DNA from: Sphingomonas taxi
GTDB taxonomy: Bacteria > Pseudomonadota > Alphaproteobacteria > Sphingomonadales > Sphingomonadaceae
DNA: 64,000 nucleotides
Assembly (NCBI RefSeq): GCF_000764535.1
Contig: NZ_CP009571.1
Location: forward strand, 2,723,001-2,787,000
Reading direction: 5' to 3'
Every line of letters starts with the position of its first letter. Within the stretch, counting starts at the first letter, position 1. The notes below the pieces were generated by a model. The model did no database searches, was not told the origin of the DNA, and saw only the letters and a list, made by a program, of their open reading frames with translations. The position numbers and the translations under genes were made by a program. Positions 41,320 to 49,124 of this stretch are shown here, piece after piece.

Positions 41320-41329
41320 TTGTATACGG
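41320..41329. promoter_or_regulatory. GTATAC-type operator, proximal to the DUF5695-like gene
   Basis: TTGTATACGG, the third GTATAC-centred site in the window, 49 bp from the previous one and 69 bp before the divergent ATG at 41399. Confidence 0.5.
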
Positions 41330-41398
41330 ATATATTCCTGCGTATCGATCGTGCTCCCGTCGCCGGGATGCCGGCGGCGACCGATCGCAAAGGCCCGC

Positions 41399-44092
41399 AT
41401 GACGCTCCCCCGCCTGCCCGCGCTCGCCGCGCTTCTCCTCGTCGGCGCGGCGCCGGCGATGCCGGTCACGCCGTTCGCGGTGGGCGCGCTGCGCGGGACG
41501 TTGCGCGCCGATACGCAGACGCTGGCCCGCCTGTCGCCGGCGGCGGAGCCGGGGTTCAGCTTCGTGCCGACCGCGCGCGAGGCGGAGCGGGCGGGGGACG
41601 GCTACAATCACGTCGGCGACATCGACATCCGCCTGCGCAGCGGCAACGGGCCGTGGCGCGACTTCGGCTCGGCGCACCGCCGCCGGCCGATCCGGCCCTT
41701 GCCGGCGGTGCGCGGCACGATCGCCGCGGCGGACATCACCGCGACCATGGGCGACGGCATCCCGCTCGCCGTCGAGCGGCGCTGGGTCGTGGCGGGCGGC
41801 GCGCTCGGGCTGCGCTTCCGCCTGACCAACCGTTCGAACGCGCCGGTCGAGATCGGCGGCCTCGGCCTGCCGATGGCGTTCGACAACATCATCACCGGCC
41901 GCGATCTCGACCAGGCGCACGCGCAGTCGAGCTTCGCCGATCCCTATATCGGCCGCGACGCCGGCTATCTTCAGGTGACGCGGCTCAGCGGCAAGGGACC
42001 GACGCTGCTCGTCCTGCCCGGCCGCGATACGCCGTTCGAGGCCTATGCGCCGCTCGCCGATGCCGCGGATGCGCCCGCTGGCAGCGTCTTCACCGAGAAG
42101 ACGCCGCGCGAGCAGACGTTCGAGGGATTCTACGACTGGCTGGTCCATTCGCGCGGCTTCGCCGAACGCGAATGGCGCGGCGCCGGCGAACAGTGGAACC
42201 TGCCCACCAGCCGCACCATCGCGCCCGGCGCCAGTATCGAGATCGGCCTGCGGCTCGTCACCGCGCCGTCGATCCGCGCGATCGAGCCAACGCTGATCGC
42301 GCAGCGGCGCCCGGTCGCGATCGGCATTCCCGGCTATGTCGTGCCGACCGATCAGCCCGCGACGCTGTTCGTCCGCGCCCCCGCCACGATCGCCGTGATC
42401 GACAGCAGCCCGGCGGGCGCGCTGTCGGTGCGGCGCGACGGCACCGTCCACGGCTGGACGCGGCTGGCGGTGACCAGCCACGGCTTCGGCCCGGCGCGCC
42501 TGACGCTGCGTTATGCCGACGGCCAGCGGCAGACGGTGAGCTATTACGTCATCCGCCCGCTCGATGCGACGATGGCGGCGCTCGGCCGGTTCGCGACGAC
42601 GCGGCAATGGTATGAGGGCAAGGGCGATCCGTTCGGCCGGACGCCGGCGATCCTCACCTACGACCATGAGGCGCAGCGCATCGTCGACGTCGAGCCGCGC
42701 GTGTGGATCGCCGGGATGAGCGACGAGGGCGGCGCGGGAAGCTGGGTCGCGGCGATGATGAAGCAGCTCGATCACCCCGAACCGGTCGAGGTCGCCAAGC
42801 TGGAACGGCTGGTCGACGAAACAGTGGTCGGCCGGCTGCAGGTCGCCGACGGGCCGCATGCCGGCGGCGTGCGCAAGAGCCTGTTCTACTACGACCCGGC
42901 GCGGTTCCCGACGCTCTACCGCGACCCCGCGCAATGGAAGAGCTGGACCGCGTGGAGCGTCAGACAGGCCGGCGACCTCGGCCGCTCGTACAATTATCCG
43001 CATGTCGCGATCGGCCATTGGGTGCTCTACCGGCTGGCGCGCAACCACGACGGGCTGGTGACGCGCCACGATTGGCGCTGGTATCTCGGCTGGGCGCAGC
43101 GGACGATCGTCGCGATGATGCGCGACGCGCCGCATTATACGCAATTCGGCCAGATGGAGGGCAACGTCTTCCTCGACATCCTCGCCGATCTGCGCCGCGA
43201 GGGGATGACCGTCGAGGCGGACACGGTCGAGGCGCTGATGCGCCGCCGCGCCGATCATTGGGCGGGGCTGCGCTATCCCTTCGGCAGCGAGATGGCGTGG
43301 GATTCGACCGGCCAGCCCGAGGTCTACGACTGGCTGCGCCACTTCGGTTACGACCGCCAGGCGGTGCAGACGCGCGAGGTGATCCTGGGCTATGATCCCG
43401 CGGTGCCGAGCTGGGGCTATAACGGCAATGCGCGGCGCTATTGGGACTTCCTGTACGGCGGCAAATATCCACGCATCGAACGCCAGATCCATCATTACGG
43501 ATCGACCAACAACGCCTTGCCGCTGTTCGATTCGTTCCGTCGCGATCCCGCCGACCTGCACCTGTTGCGCGTCGCCTACGGCGGGCTGATGGGCGGGATC
43601 ACCAATATCGACAGCGACGGCTTCGCCTCCGCCGCCTTTCACGCTTGGCCCGACCGGATGCGCTGGGATCCGTATAGCGGCGATTTTGGCATGGGCTATT
43701 TCGCGCACGCCTATGCGGTCGCGACCTATCTGGTGGACGATCCGATCTTCGGCTGGCTCGGCTTCGGCGGCGCGGTGACGCGTGATGGCGGCGACGTGAC
43801 GATCCGGCCGCGCGACGGCGCGCGCACGCGCTTGTTCGTGGCACCCGCCGGCCAGTGGATCACGCTCGAAGCAGGACGGATCGCCGCGGCGCGCTACACA
43901 CCCGCGGACGGCACGATCGTCCTGACGCTCGACCCCGCCGACGCGCACACGCCGCGGGCCCGGCTGTCCGTCATCCGCACGACGCCGCGCGGCCACGACT
44001 ATGCGCCCACGACCGGCACCGCGGAGCGCGGCGGCGTCACGCTGCCGCTCGGCACCGGCCCGACCGAGGTGACGCTCAGCCCCATCGGCTGA
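41399..44092 (+). CDS. Large secreted DUF5695-like protein, possible new glycan-active enzyme
   Basis: An 897-residue exported protein; the signal peptide is MTLPRLPALAALLLVGAAPA. The N-terminal half (to about residue 380) looks like beta-sandwich material. The C-terminal half has aromatic- and acid-rich motifs (WIAGMSDEGGAGSWVAAMMK, RSYNYPHVAIGHWVLYRLAR, GQMEGNVFLDILADLR, FGSEMAWDSTGQPEVYDWLR), consistent with an (alpha/alpha)-barrel hydrolase or lyase. I believe this is the DUF5695 family, whose activity I do not know. The ATG at 41399 has AAAGG upstream. It is divergent from GH127 with shared regulatory sites, so action on the same arabinosylated substrate is the working idea. Confidence 0.72.
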   Translation: MTLPRLPALAALLLVGAAPAMPVTPFAVGALRGTLRADTQTLARLSPAAEPGFSFVPTAREAERAGDGYNHVGDIDIRLRSGNGPWRDFGSAHRRRPIRPLPAVRGTIAAADITATMGDGIPLAVERRWVVAGGALGLRFRLTNRSNAPVEIGGLGLPMAFDNIITGRDLDQAHAQSSFADPYIGRDAGYLQVTRLSGKGPTLLVLPGRDTPFEAYAPLADAADAPAGSVFTEKTPREQTFEGFYDWLVHSRGFAEREWRGAGEQWNLPTSRTIAPGASIEIGLRLVTAPSIRAIEPTLIAQRRPVAIGIPGYVVPTDQPATLFVRAPATIAVIDSSPAGALSVRRDGTVHGWTRLAVTSHGFGPARLTLRYADGQRQTVSYYVIRPLDATMAALGRFATTRQWYEGKGDPFGRTPAILTYDHEAQRIVDVEPRVWIAGMSDEGGAGSWVAAMMKQLDHPEPVEVAKLERLVDETVVGRLQVADGPHAGGVRKSLFYYDPARFPTLYRDPAQWKSWTAWSVRQAGDLGRSYNYPHVAIGHWVLYRLARNHDGLVTRHDWRWYLGWAQRTIVAMMRDAPHYTQFGQMEGNVFLDILADLRREGMTVEADTVEALMRRRADHWAGLRYPFGSEMAWDSTGQPEVYDWLRHFGYDRQAVQTREVILGYDPAVPSWGYNGNARRYWDFLYGGKYPRIERQIHHYGSTNNALPLFDSFRRDPADLHLLRVAYGGLMGGITNIDSDGFASAAFHAWPDRMRWDPYSGDFGMGYFAHAYAVATYLVDDPIFGWLGFGGAVTRDGGDVTIRPRDGARTRLFVAPAGQWITLEAGRIAAARYTPADGTIVLTLDPADAHTPRARLSVIRTTPRGHDYAPTTGTAERGGVTLPLGTGPTEVTLSPIG

Positions 44093-44101
44093 CGGCGCGA
44101 C

Positions 44102-45097
44102 TCAGCCGCCGCGCAACAGCCGCATCACCAGCGCGCGGATGCGGCCGCGGCTTTCGGGCTGGCCGTCGAGGATGCCGTGCCTGGCCGGCGGCAGGAAGGC
44201 GAGCGGATGGCCTTCGGGGCGGAAGACATAATGGTCGAACCACGCCCGCCAGGCGGCGCGCTCCGCCGCCGGCCGCTCGGCGATCGCGATCAGCGCCAGC
44301 ATCATCGCGGTATAAGGCTGGTCGGGACCGTCGGCGAAGCCGTCCCACCAGAAATTGACCAGCACGTTGACCTCACCGATCGCCTCGACCTGATGCCACC
44401 AGAGTTTGGGCACGTAGAGCGCGTCGCCCGGTTCCAGCTCCACCACCAGCGCGCGGTCGCGGATGCGATCGAAGCGCGGGAACCTTGCGTCGCCCGGCGC
44501 ACTGCCGACCGCCAGCCCGACCGGTTGTCCCGCCATCGTATGGTCGATCGGCCCGACATAGAGGTCGGCGATCGCCTCGGGCGGGAACAGGGTGAACCGC
44601 CGCCGCCCCGCCGCGACGCAGGCGACATTGTCCATCGTGTCGTAATGGCAGGCGACGGTCGAGGCATGGCCGATCCAGATCCGCGGCCGCGCCGTCGCCG
44701 GCACGAACGGCAACCGCACCACCGTCTCGATACCAGGGAAGCAATTTTCTGAGGTCAGCGAGCCCATGTAGAGGCTCGGGCTGTCCGGCTGGCCCGCGGT
44801 GTCGAGGACGCGCGCCAGCGCCTCGCGGAACGGCAGAGTGGTGCGCGTGAAATTGAACCCGGCGAGCGCCTCGTCGTAATGATAGCGCGCGCCGATCGCC
44901 GGCGGCCCGACGAACATCTCCGCAGTGCGCCCGGCGTCGAAGGCGAGCAGCGCCTCGACCACGGTGTCGCGCCCGCCCGCCAGCATCGGCCAGTGCCGTG
45001 CCGCGCCGCGCGCGACGACCGGTCTGCCGGCGACCATCACGTCGCGGCGGAACGCCTCTGGATCGGCCAGTGCCGGCGGCGGCGCGGCGTCGATCAC
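44102..45097 (-). CDS. Cupin-like (JmjC-fold) domain protein
   Basis: A 331-residue protein of the cupin-like/JmjC family related to FIH-type 2-oxoglutarate oxygenases. The metal-site pattern is visible in HASTVACHYDTMDNVACVAA (H-x-D) and a later histidine in YVPKLWWHQVEAI. The LTSENCFPGIE and RRRFTLFPPEAI segments are typical. In sphingomonads, Caulobacter and Xanthomonas this gene accompanies sapC and a TonB-dependent receptor, as here; its substrate is unknown. The start overlaps the sapC stop by 4 bp. Confidence 0.85.
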   Translation of the reverse strand: MIDAAPPPALADPEAFRRDVMVAGRPVVARGAARHWPMLAGGRDTVVEALLAFDAGRTAEMFVGPPAIGARYHYDEALAGFNFTRTTLPFREALARVLDTAGQPDSPSLYMGSLTSENCFPGIETVVRLPFVPATARPRIWIGHASTVACHYDTMDNVACVAAGRRRFTLFPPEAIADLYVGPIDHTMAGQPVGLAVGSAPGDARFPRFDRIRDRALVVELEPGDALYVPKLWWHQVEAIGEVNVLVNFWWDGFADGPDQPYTAMMLALIAIAERPAAERAAWRAWFDHYVFRPEGHPLAFLPPARHGILDGQPESRGRIRALVMRLLRGG

Positions 45098-45780
45098 AGC
45101 GCCGCCGTCGCGATCCGGTCGTTATGGATGCGGCCGAGCGTGCGCAGATGCCGCACCGAACCGGTCTGCGCATAAGCGAGTTGCAGGTCGCCGCCGCGGA
45201 ACAGCGCCAGCGCCGCCGCATCGGGCAGCGCGTGCAGCGCGTCGAGGCTGATCGTATAGAGGCCATCGAGCCGCAGCTGGCGACCGTCGTCGAACTGCAT
45301 CGACACGTCGATCGGCTCGATCAGGCGGTGGTCGAGGAAGCGGCGGATGATCGCATCGGTGGCAGCGATGCCCTGGTCGAGCACGTGCAGCGCCTGCTGC
45401 ACGCGCTTGAGCGCGGGCGCCGCCTCGCCGGTCGGCTCGAACAGCGGCTGCCCCTCGCCGGCCGCAAAGACCGCATGCTCGCGATCGATCACCACCTGCC
45501 CCTCGGCGATGAAGAAGCCTTGCCGTTCCAGATCGGCAGGCCGGTAATCGGGCAACCGGCCGTCGACCGTCATCAGGTTGCGCCCCGGCTCCAGCCCCAT
45601 GACGACACCGGCATAGAAAGCCCCCGTTTCGGGATGTTTGGTGAACAGGATCGGGTAATGGAGCATCGCCGGGAGGAATTCGTCGGCGACGATCTGCGCG
45701 AAATGGCGGGTGCCGTCGGCGCTGCGCGACAGGCGCAGCGCGGCATGATCCGCGCCGTTCAACATCTGCCAGTCCGGCAT
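45094..45780 (-). CDS. SapC family protein
   Basis: A 228-residue SapC-family protein. Features: MLHYPILFTKHPETGAFYAG near residue 45, FFIAEGQVVIDREHAVF, and the C-terminal LYTISLDALHALPDAAALAL. The name comes from S-layer-associated SapC of Campylobacter, but in this lineage the genes cluster with TonB receptors for carbohydrates and no role is proven. The ATG at 45780 is chosen over one four codons upstream because GGAGGGG lies just ahead of it. It is divergent from the receptor gene across a region with two LacI-type boxes. Confidence 0.87.
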   Translation of the reverse strand: MPDWQMLNGADHAALRLSRSADGTRHFAQIVADEFLPAMLHYPILFTKHPETGAFYAGVVMGLEPGRNLMTVDGRLPDYRPADLERQGFFIAEGQVVIDREHAVFAAGEGQPLFEPTGEAAPALKRVQQALHVLDQGIAATDAIIRRFLDHRLIEPIDVSMQFDDGRQLRLDGLYTISLDALHALPDAAALALFRGGDLQLAYAQTGSVRHLRTLGRIHNDRIATAAL

Positions 45781-45802
45781 CCACCCCTCCAACTCGTTGC
45801 GA

Positions 45803-45814
45803 TTGTTAGCGCTA
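45803..45814. promoter_or_regulatory. LacI-family operator-like box 1
   Basis: TTGTTAGCGCTA, centred on the palindrome TAGCGCTA. This resembles boxes of the TGTTAGCGCTAACA type bound by LacI-family regulators of xylose/xylan TonB receptor genes in Caulobacter. It lies 22 bp before sapC. No lacI gene is in the window. Confidence 0.55.
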
Positions 45815-45892
45815 GAGATCGCACAGCGGACGAGCGATGCAAAGCGCCCCCATCACTCTTACAAATGCTTGCAAAAGCAAGTCGATGCGATA

Positions 45893-45906
45893 TTGTGAGC
45901 GCTACC
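45893..45906. promoter_or_regulatory. LacI-family operator-like box 2
   Basis: TTGTGAGCGCTACC, a second AGCGCT-centred box 90 bp from the first and 110 bp before the receptor start. A short inverted repeat CTTGC-AAAA-GCAAG (45868-45881) lies between the two boxes. Confidence 0.5.
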
Positions 45907-46015
45907 GTTCATGTCGTGACGGCGTGCTTTGCACCCGAATCGGCAGAGAAACCGAGCAGTCGCTCGCACCCCCGCAAGAAGGGGTAGCGCGACGTAAAAA
46001 GAGGGGATGTCAAAA

Positions 46016-49000
46016 ATGCCTACGACCATGCGTGCGCGTACCGGAGCCCGCAGTTTCCGCCGGATCCATGTTCTCGCCTGCGCGACCAGCCTGGCGACCT
46101 TCGCCTGGGCCGCGCCGGCGCTCGCCCAGGATCAGGGCAACCTGCAGAATAGCACGACCAGCCAGCCCGCCGCGCCACAGCCCGCCGTGCCGGCGACTGC
46201 CAACACGACCAGCGCTGCCGAAGCCGGCCAGCCGCAGGATGCGGCGACTGCGCAGGACGTGTCGCAGGGCAACAGCGCGCAGGGCGCGGGTGACGACATC
46301 GTCGTCGTCGGCCTGCGCGGTTCGCTCCAGCGCAACCTCGACCTCAAGCGCACCTCGTCGGGCGTCGTCGACGTGATCTCCGCCGAGGATATCGGTAAAT
46401 TCCCGGATTCGAACGTCGCCGCCTCGCTGCAGCGCCTGCCCGGCGTGTCGATCCAGCGTTCCGGCTCGCGCGGCGAGCCGACCGGCATCACCGTCCGCGG
46501 CTTCGGCGGCGATTTCAACACCACGCTGTACGACGGCCGCCGCATCTCGACCGCGACCGGCGGCCGCCAGATCGACTTCAGCACCGTCGGCGTCGACTTC
46601 ATCGGCCAGCTCAGCGTCCTCAAGACGCCGGACGTGTCGCTGGCGTCGAGCTCGATCGGCGCGACCGTCAACATCGCCTTCCCCAATCCGTTCGACCACC
46701 CCGGCTTCCGCGTCGCCGCGACCGGCTCGGGCTCGATCCAGGACCGGTCGGGCAAGATCGTGCCGACCGGCGGCCTGCTGGTCAGCAGCACCAACGCCGA
46801 CGAGACCTTCGGCGTGCTCGCCGACGTGATCTACACCAAGCGTGATACCGATACCAATCGTGTCTATGTGTCGGGTTGGCCGGGCGGCAATTTCGCCCCC
46901 TGCCAGCTCGCGGGCAGCACCGGCACCTGCACGCCGACCAGCAACACCGCTTCGGCCGCTTATGCCAATCCGGCCAACCGCCAGAATCTGCCGGGCTGGT
47001 TCCCGCAGCAATATGGCGCCGAGCAGCAGCGCGTCGAGGACGAGCGCGTCGATGCGCGCATCGCGCTGCAATATCATCCGTCCGACGACCTGATGCTGAC
47101 GATCGACAACAATTTCTCGCGTCAGACGATCACCCAGGAGAATTATGCGTTCGGCGTCTGGTTCAACCAGGGCGACCTGCGCAACGTCACGCTCGACAAG
47201 AACGGCACCGCGACCGATTTCACCCAGACCGGCACGCCGACCGACTTCACCTCGGCACTCAACAAGCAGATCCTGCAGACCAACCAGACCGGCCTCAACG
47301 TCAAATATGACGCGACGAGCAACCTGACGCTGGAAGGCGACGTCGCTTATGCCAAGAGCTGGCTCAACCCGGGCGACGTGATCGGCAGCCGCAACGGCGA
47401 CATTGGCTACGGCAATGCGCTCAGCAACAACCTGCGCTTCACCGTCGGCGGCAACAGCAAGGACGCCTTCCCGACGATCAGCAACTACGGGCCGGCGGGC
47501 AATGCGGCGGGCTGGGCCGATACGTCGCTGATCGGCAGCCACGTCACCGTCAACCAGACGCAGCACAATACCGACGAGCTGGTCCAGTTCCGCGGCAACG
47601 CCACCTGGAAGCAGGACGATCTGACGATCAAGGCCGGTGGCCAATTCTATCAGGACACGTTCGACTTCCGCAACCAGAGCACGTTCACCAACAACTTCTG
47701 GCAGGCCTATGCCGGCTATGGCGGGCCGTCGCGCGGCACCTCGGGCATCTCGCCGCTGCCGGCCAGCCTGTACCAGGGCTCGGTCAGCCTCAACAACTTC
47801 ATCCCGGGCTTCAAGGGCAGCCTGCCGCCGTCGGTGTTCGTGTTCAGCCCGGTCGCCTATCAGAATTATCTGACCAGCCTCGGCAATCCGTCGGCGCAGA
47901 ACGTCCCCGGCTTCAACTACGGCAACGTCACCGGCTTCACCGGCACGTTCGACGAGGCGGTCGATCCGGGCAGCGTGCTCAAGGTGCGCGAGCGGACGTG
48001 GTCGCTGTACTTCAGCGTCAACTTCAAGACCGAGATCGGCAGCCTGCCGTTCACGTTCAACGCCGGCGTACGCAACGAAGTCACCAACCTCGTCGCCACC
48101 GGCCAGGGCCGCCTGCCGACGTCGCTGGTCACCAGCACCGCCGATCCGACGCTGCTGAGCATCCCGACCTACACCCCGGTGCAGGGCGTCACCAATACCA
48201 GTTCCTATTCGTACCTGCTGCCGAGCCTCGATGCGAAGTTGGAGCTGACCAACAACCTGATCCTGCGCGTCGACGCGTCGCGCACGCTGACCCGTCCGTC
48301 GCTCAGCCTGCTCAACCCGGTGCTCAACGTCGGCAACGGCCAGCGGATCGGCGCGCTGTCGGCGAGTGGCGGCAACCCGAACCTGAAGCCCTATCTGGCC
48401 GACAATTTCGACCTCGGCATGGAATGGTACTACCGCCGCAACTCCTATCTGGCGGTCAACTTCTTCCTCAAGAACGTCAGCAACTTCATCGTCGGCGGCG
48501 TGACGCGTCAGGGGATCAACGGGCTGGTCGATCCGACCACGGGCACCGCGGCGAGCTTCGCCGTGTCGCAGCAGGTCAACGGCCCCGACGCCACCGTGCG
48601 CGGCGTCGAGCTGGCGCTGCAGCAGGTGTTCGGCGACACCGGCTTCGGCTTCCAGGCCAACGCCACCTTCGTCAACACCAACCGGCCGTATGACGACAAG
48701 AACATCACCCAGACCGGCTTCGCGGTCACCGGCCTTGCCAATTCCGCCAATTTCGTCGGTTTCTATGACAAGAACGGCTTCCAGTTCCGTACGGCGCTCA
48801 ACTGGCGCGACAAGTATCTGCTCCAGTTCGGCCAGAACCAGAACACCGGTTCGTTCGGATCGGAGCCGACCTTCGTCAACCAGAGCTTCCAGATCGATCT
48901 GACGACGAGCTACGACATCACCAAGAACTTCAGCGTCTTCGGTGAGGCACTCAACGTCAACAACAACCAGCAGAGCACGCACGGCCGCTATTCCAACCAG

Positions 49001-49060
49001 CTGCTCGACGTGTTCGATTACGGTCGCCGCTACACGGTCGGCGCCCGCTACCGCTTCTGA
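46016..49060 (+). CDS. TonB-dependent receptor (Xanthomonas/Caulobacter type)
   Basis: Outer-membrane transporter of about 1014 residues. The signal peptide includes HVLACATSLATFAWAAPALA. An alanine/proline/glutamine-rich linker leads to the TonB box DDIVVVGLRGSLQRNL. The plug domain has ISAEDIGKFPDSNVAASLQR and LPGVSIQRSGSRGEPTGITV, typical of the TIGR01782 group. The barrel ends in a C-terminal phenylalanine (YTVGARYRF). The ATG at 46016 is preferred to the one at 46007 because the GAGGGG ribosome site directly abuts the earlier codon. Its neighbours suggest uptake of xylan- or arabinose-containing oligosaccharides. A strong terminator follows. Confidence 0.93.
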   Translation: MPTTMRARTGARSFRRIHVLACATSLATFAWAAPALAQDQGNLQNSTTSQPAAPQPAVPATANTTSAAEAGQPQDAATAQDVSQGNSAQGAGDDIVVVGLRGSLQRNLDLKRTSSGVVDVISAEDIGKFPDSNVAASLQRLPGVSIQRSGSRGEPTGITVRGFGGDFNTTLYDGRRISTATGGRQIDFSTVGVDFIGQLSVLKTPDVSLASSSIGATVNIAFPNPFDHPGFRVAATGSGSIQDRSGKIVPTGGLLVSSTNADETFGVLADVIYTKRDTDTNRVYVSGWPGGNFAPCQLAGSTGTCTPTSNTASAAYANPANRQNLPGWFPQQYGAEQQRVEDERVDARIALQYHPSDDLMLTIDNNFSRQTITQENYAFGVWFNQGDLRNVTLDKNGTATDFTQTGTPTDFTSALNKQILQTNQTGLNVKYDATSNLTLEGDVAYAKSWLNPGDVIGSRNGDIGYGNALSNNLRFTVGGNSKDAFPTISNYGPAGNAAGWADTSLIGSHVTVNQTQHNTDELVQFRGNATWKQDDLTIKAGGQFYQDTFDFRNQSTFTNNFWQAYAGYGGPSRGTSGISPLPASLYQGSVSLNNFIPGFKGSLPPSVFVFSPVAYQNYLTSLGNPSAQNVPGFNYGNVTGFTGTFDEAVDPGSVLKVRERTWSLYFSVNFKTEIGSLPFTFNAGVRNEVTNLVATGQGRLPTSLVTSTADPTLLSIPTYTPVQGVTNTSSYSYLLPSLDAKLELTNNLILRVDASRTLTRPSLSLLNPVLNVGNGQRIGALSASGGNPNLKPYLADNFDLGMEWYYRRNSYLAVNFFLKNVSNFIVGGVTRQGINGLVDPTTGTAASFAVSQQVNGPDATVRGVELALQQVFGDTGFGFQANATFVNTNRPYDDKNITQTGFAVTGLANSANFVGFYDKNGFQFRTALNWRDKYLLQFGQNQNTGSFGSEPTFVNQSFQIDLTTSYDITKNFSVFGEALNVNNNQQSTHGRYSNQLLDVFDYGRRYTVGARYRF

Positions 49061-49074
49061 TCCTCTCCCCCTGG

Positions 49075-49108
49075 CGGAGCGCGACCCCGGTTGCGCTCCG
49101 TCATTTTT
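49075..49108 (+). terminator. Rho-independent terminator after the TonB receptor gene
   Basis: CGGAGCGC plus GAC pairs with GTT plus GCGCTCCG (8 perfect pairs plus 3 more, one of them G-T) around a 4-nt loop, followed by TCATTTTTG. It separates the receptor from the halogenase-like gene and may lower expression of the enzymes behind it. Confidence 0.82.
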
Positions 49109-49124
49109 GCGAACACGCAAAGCC

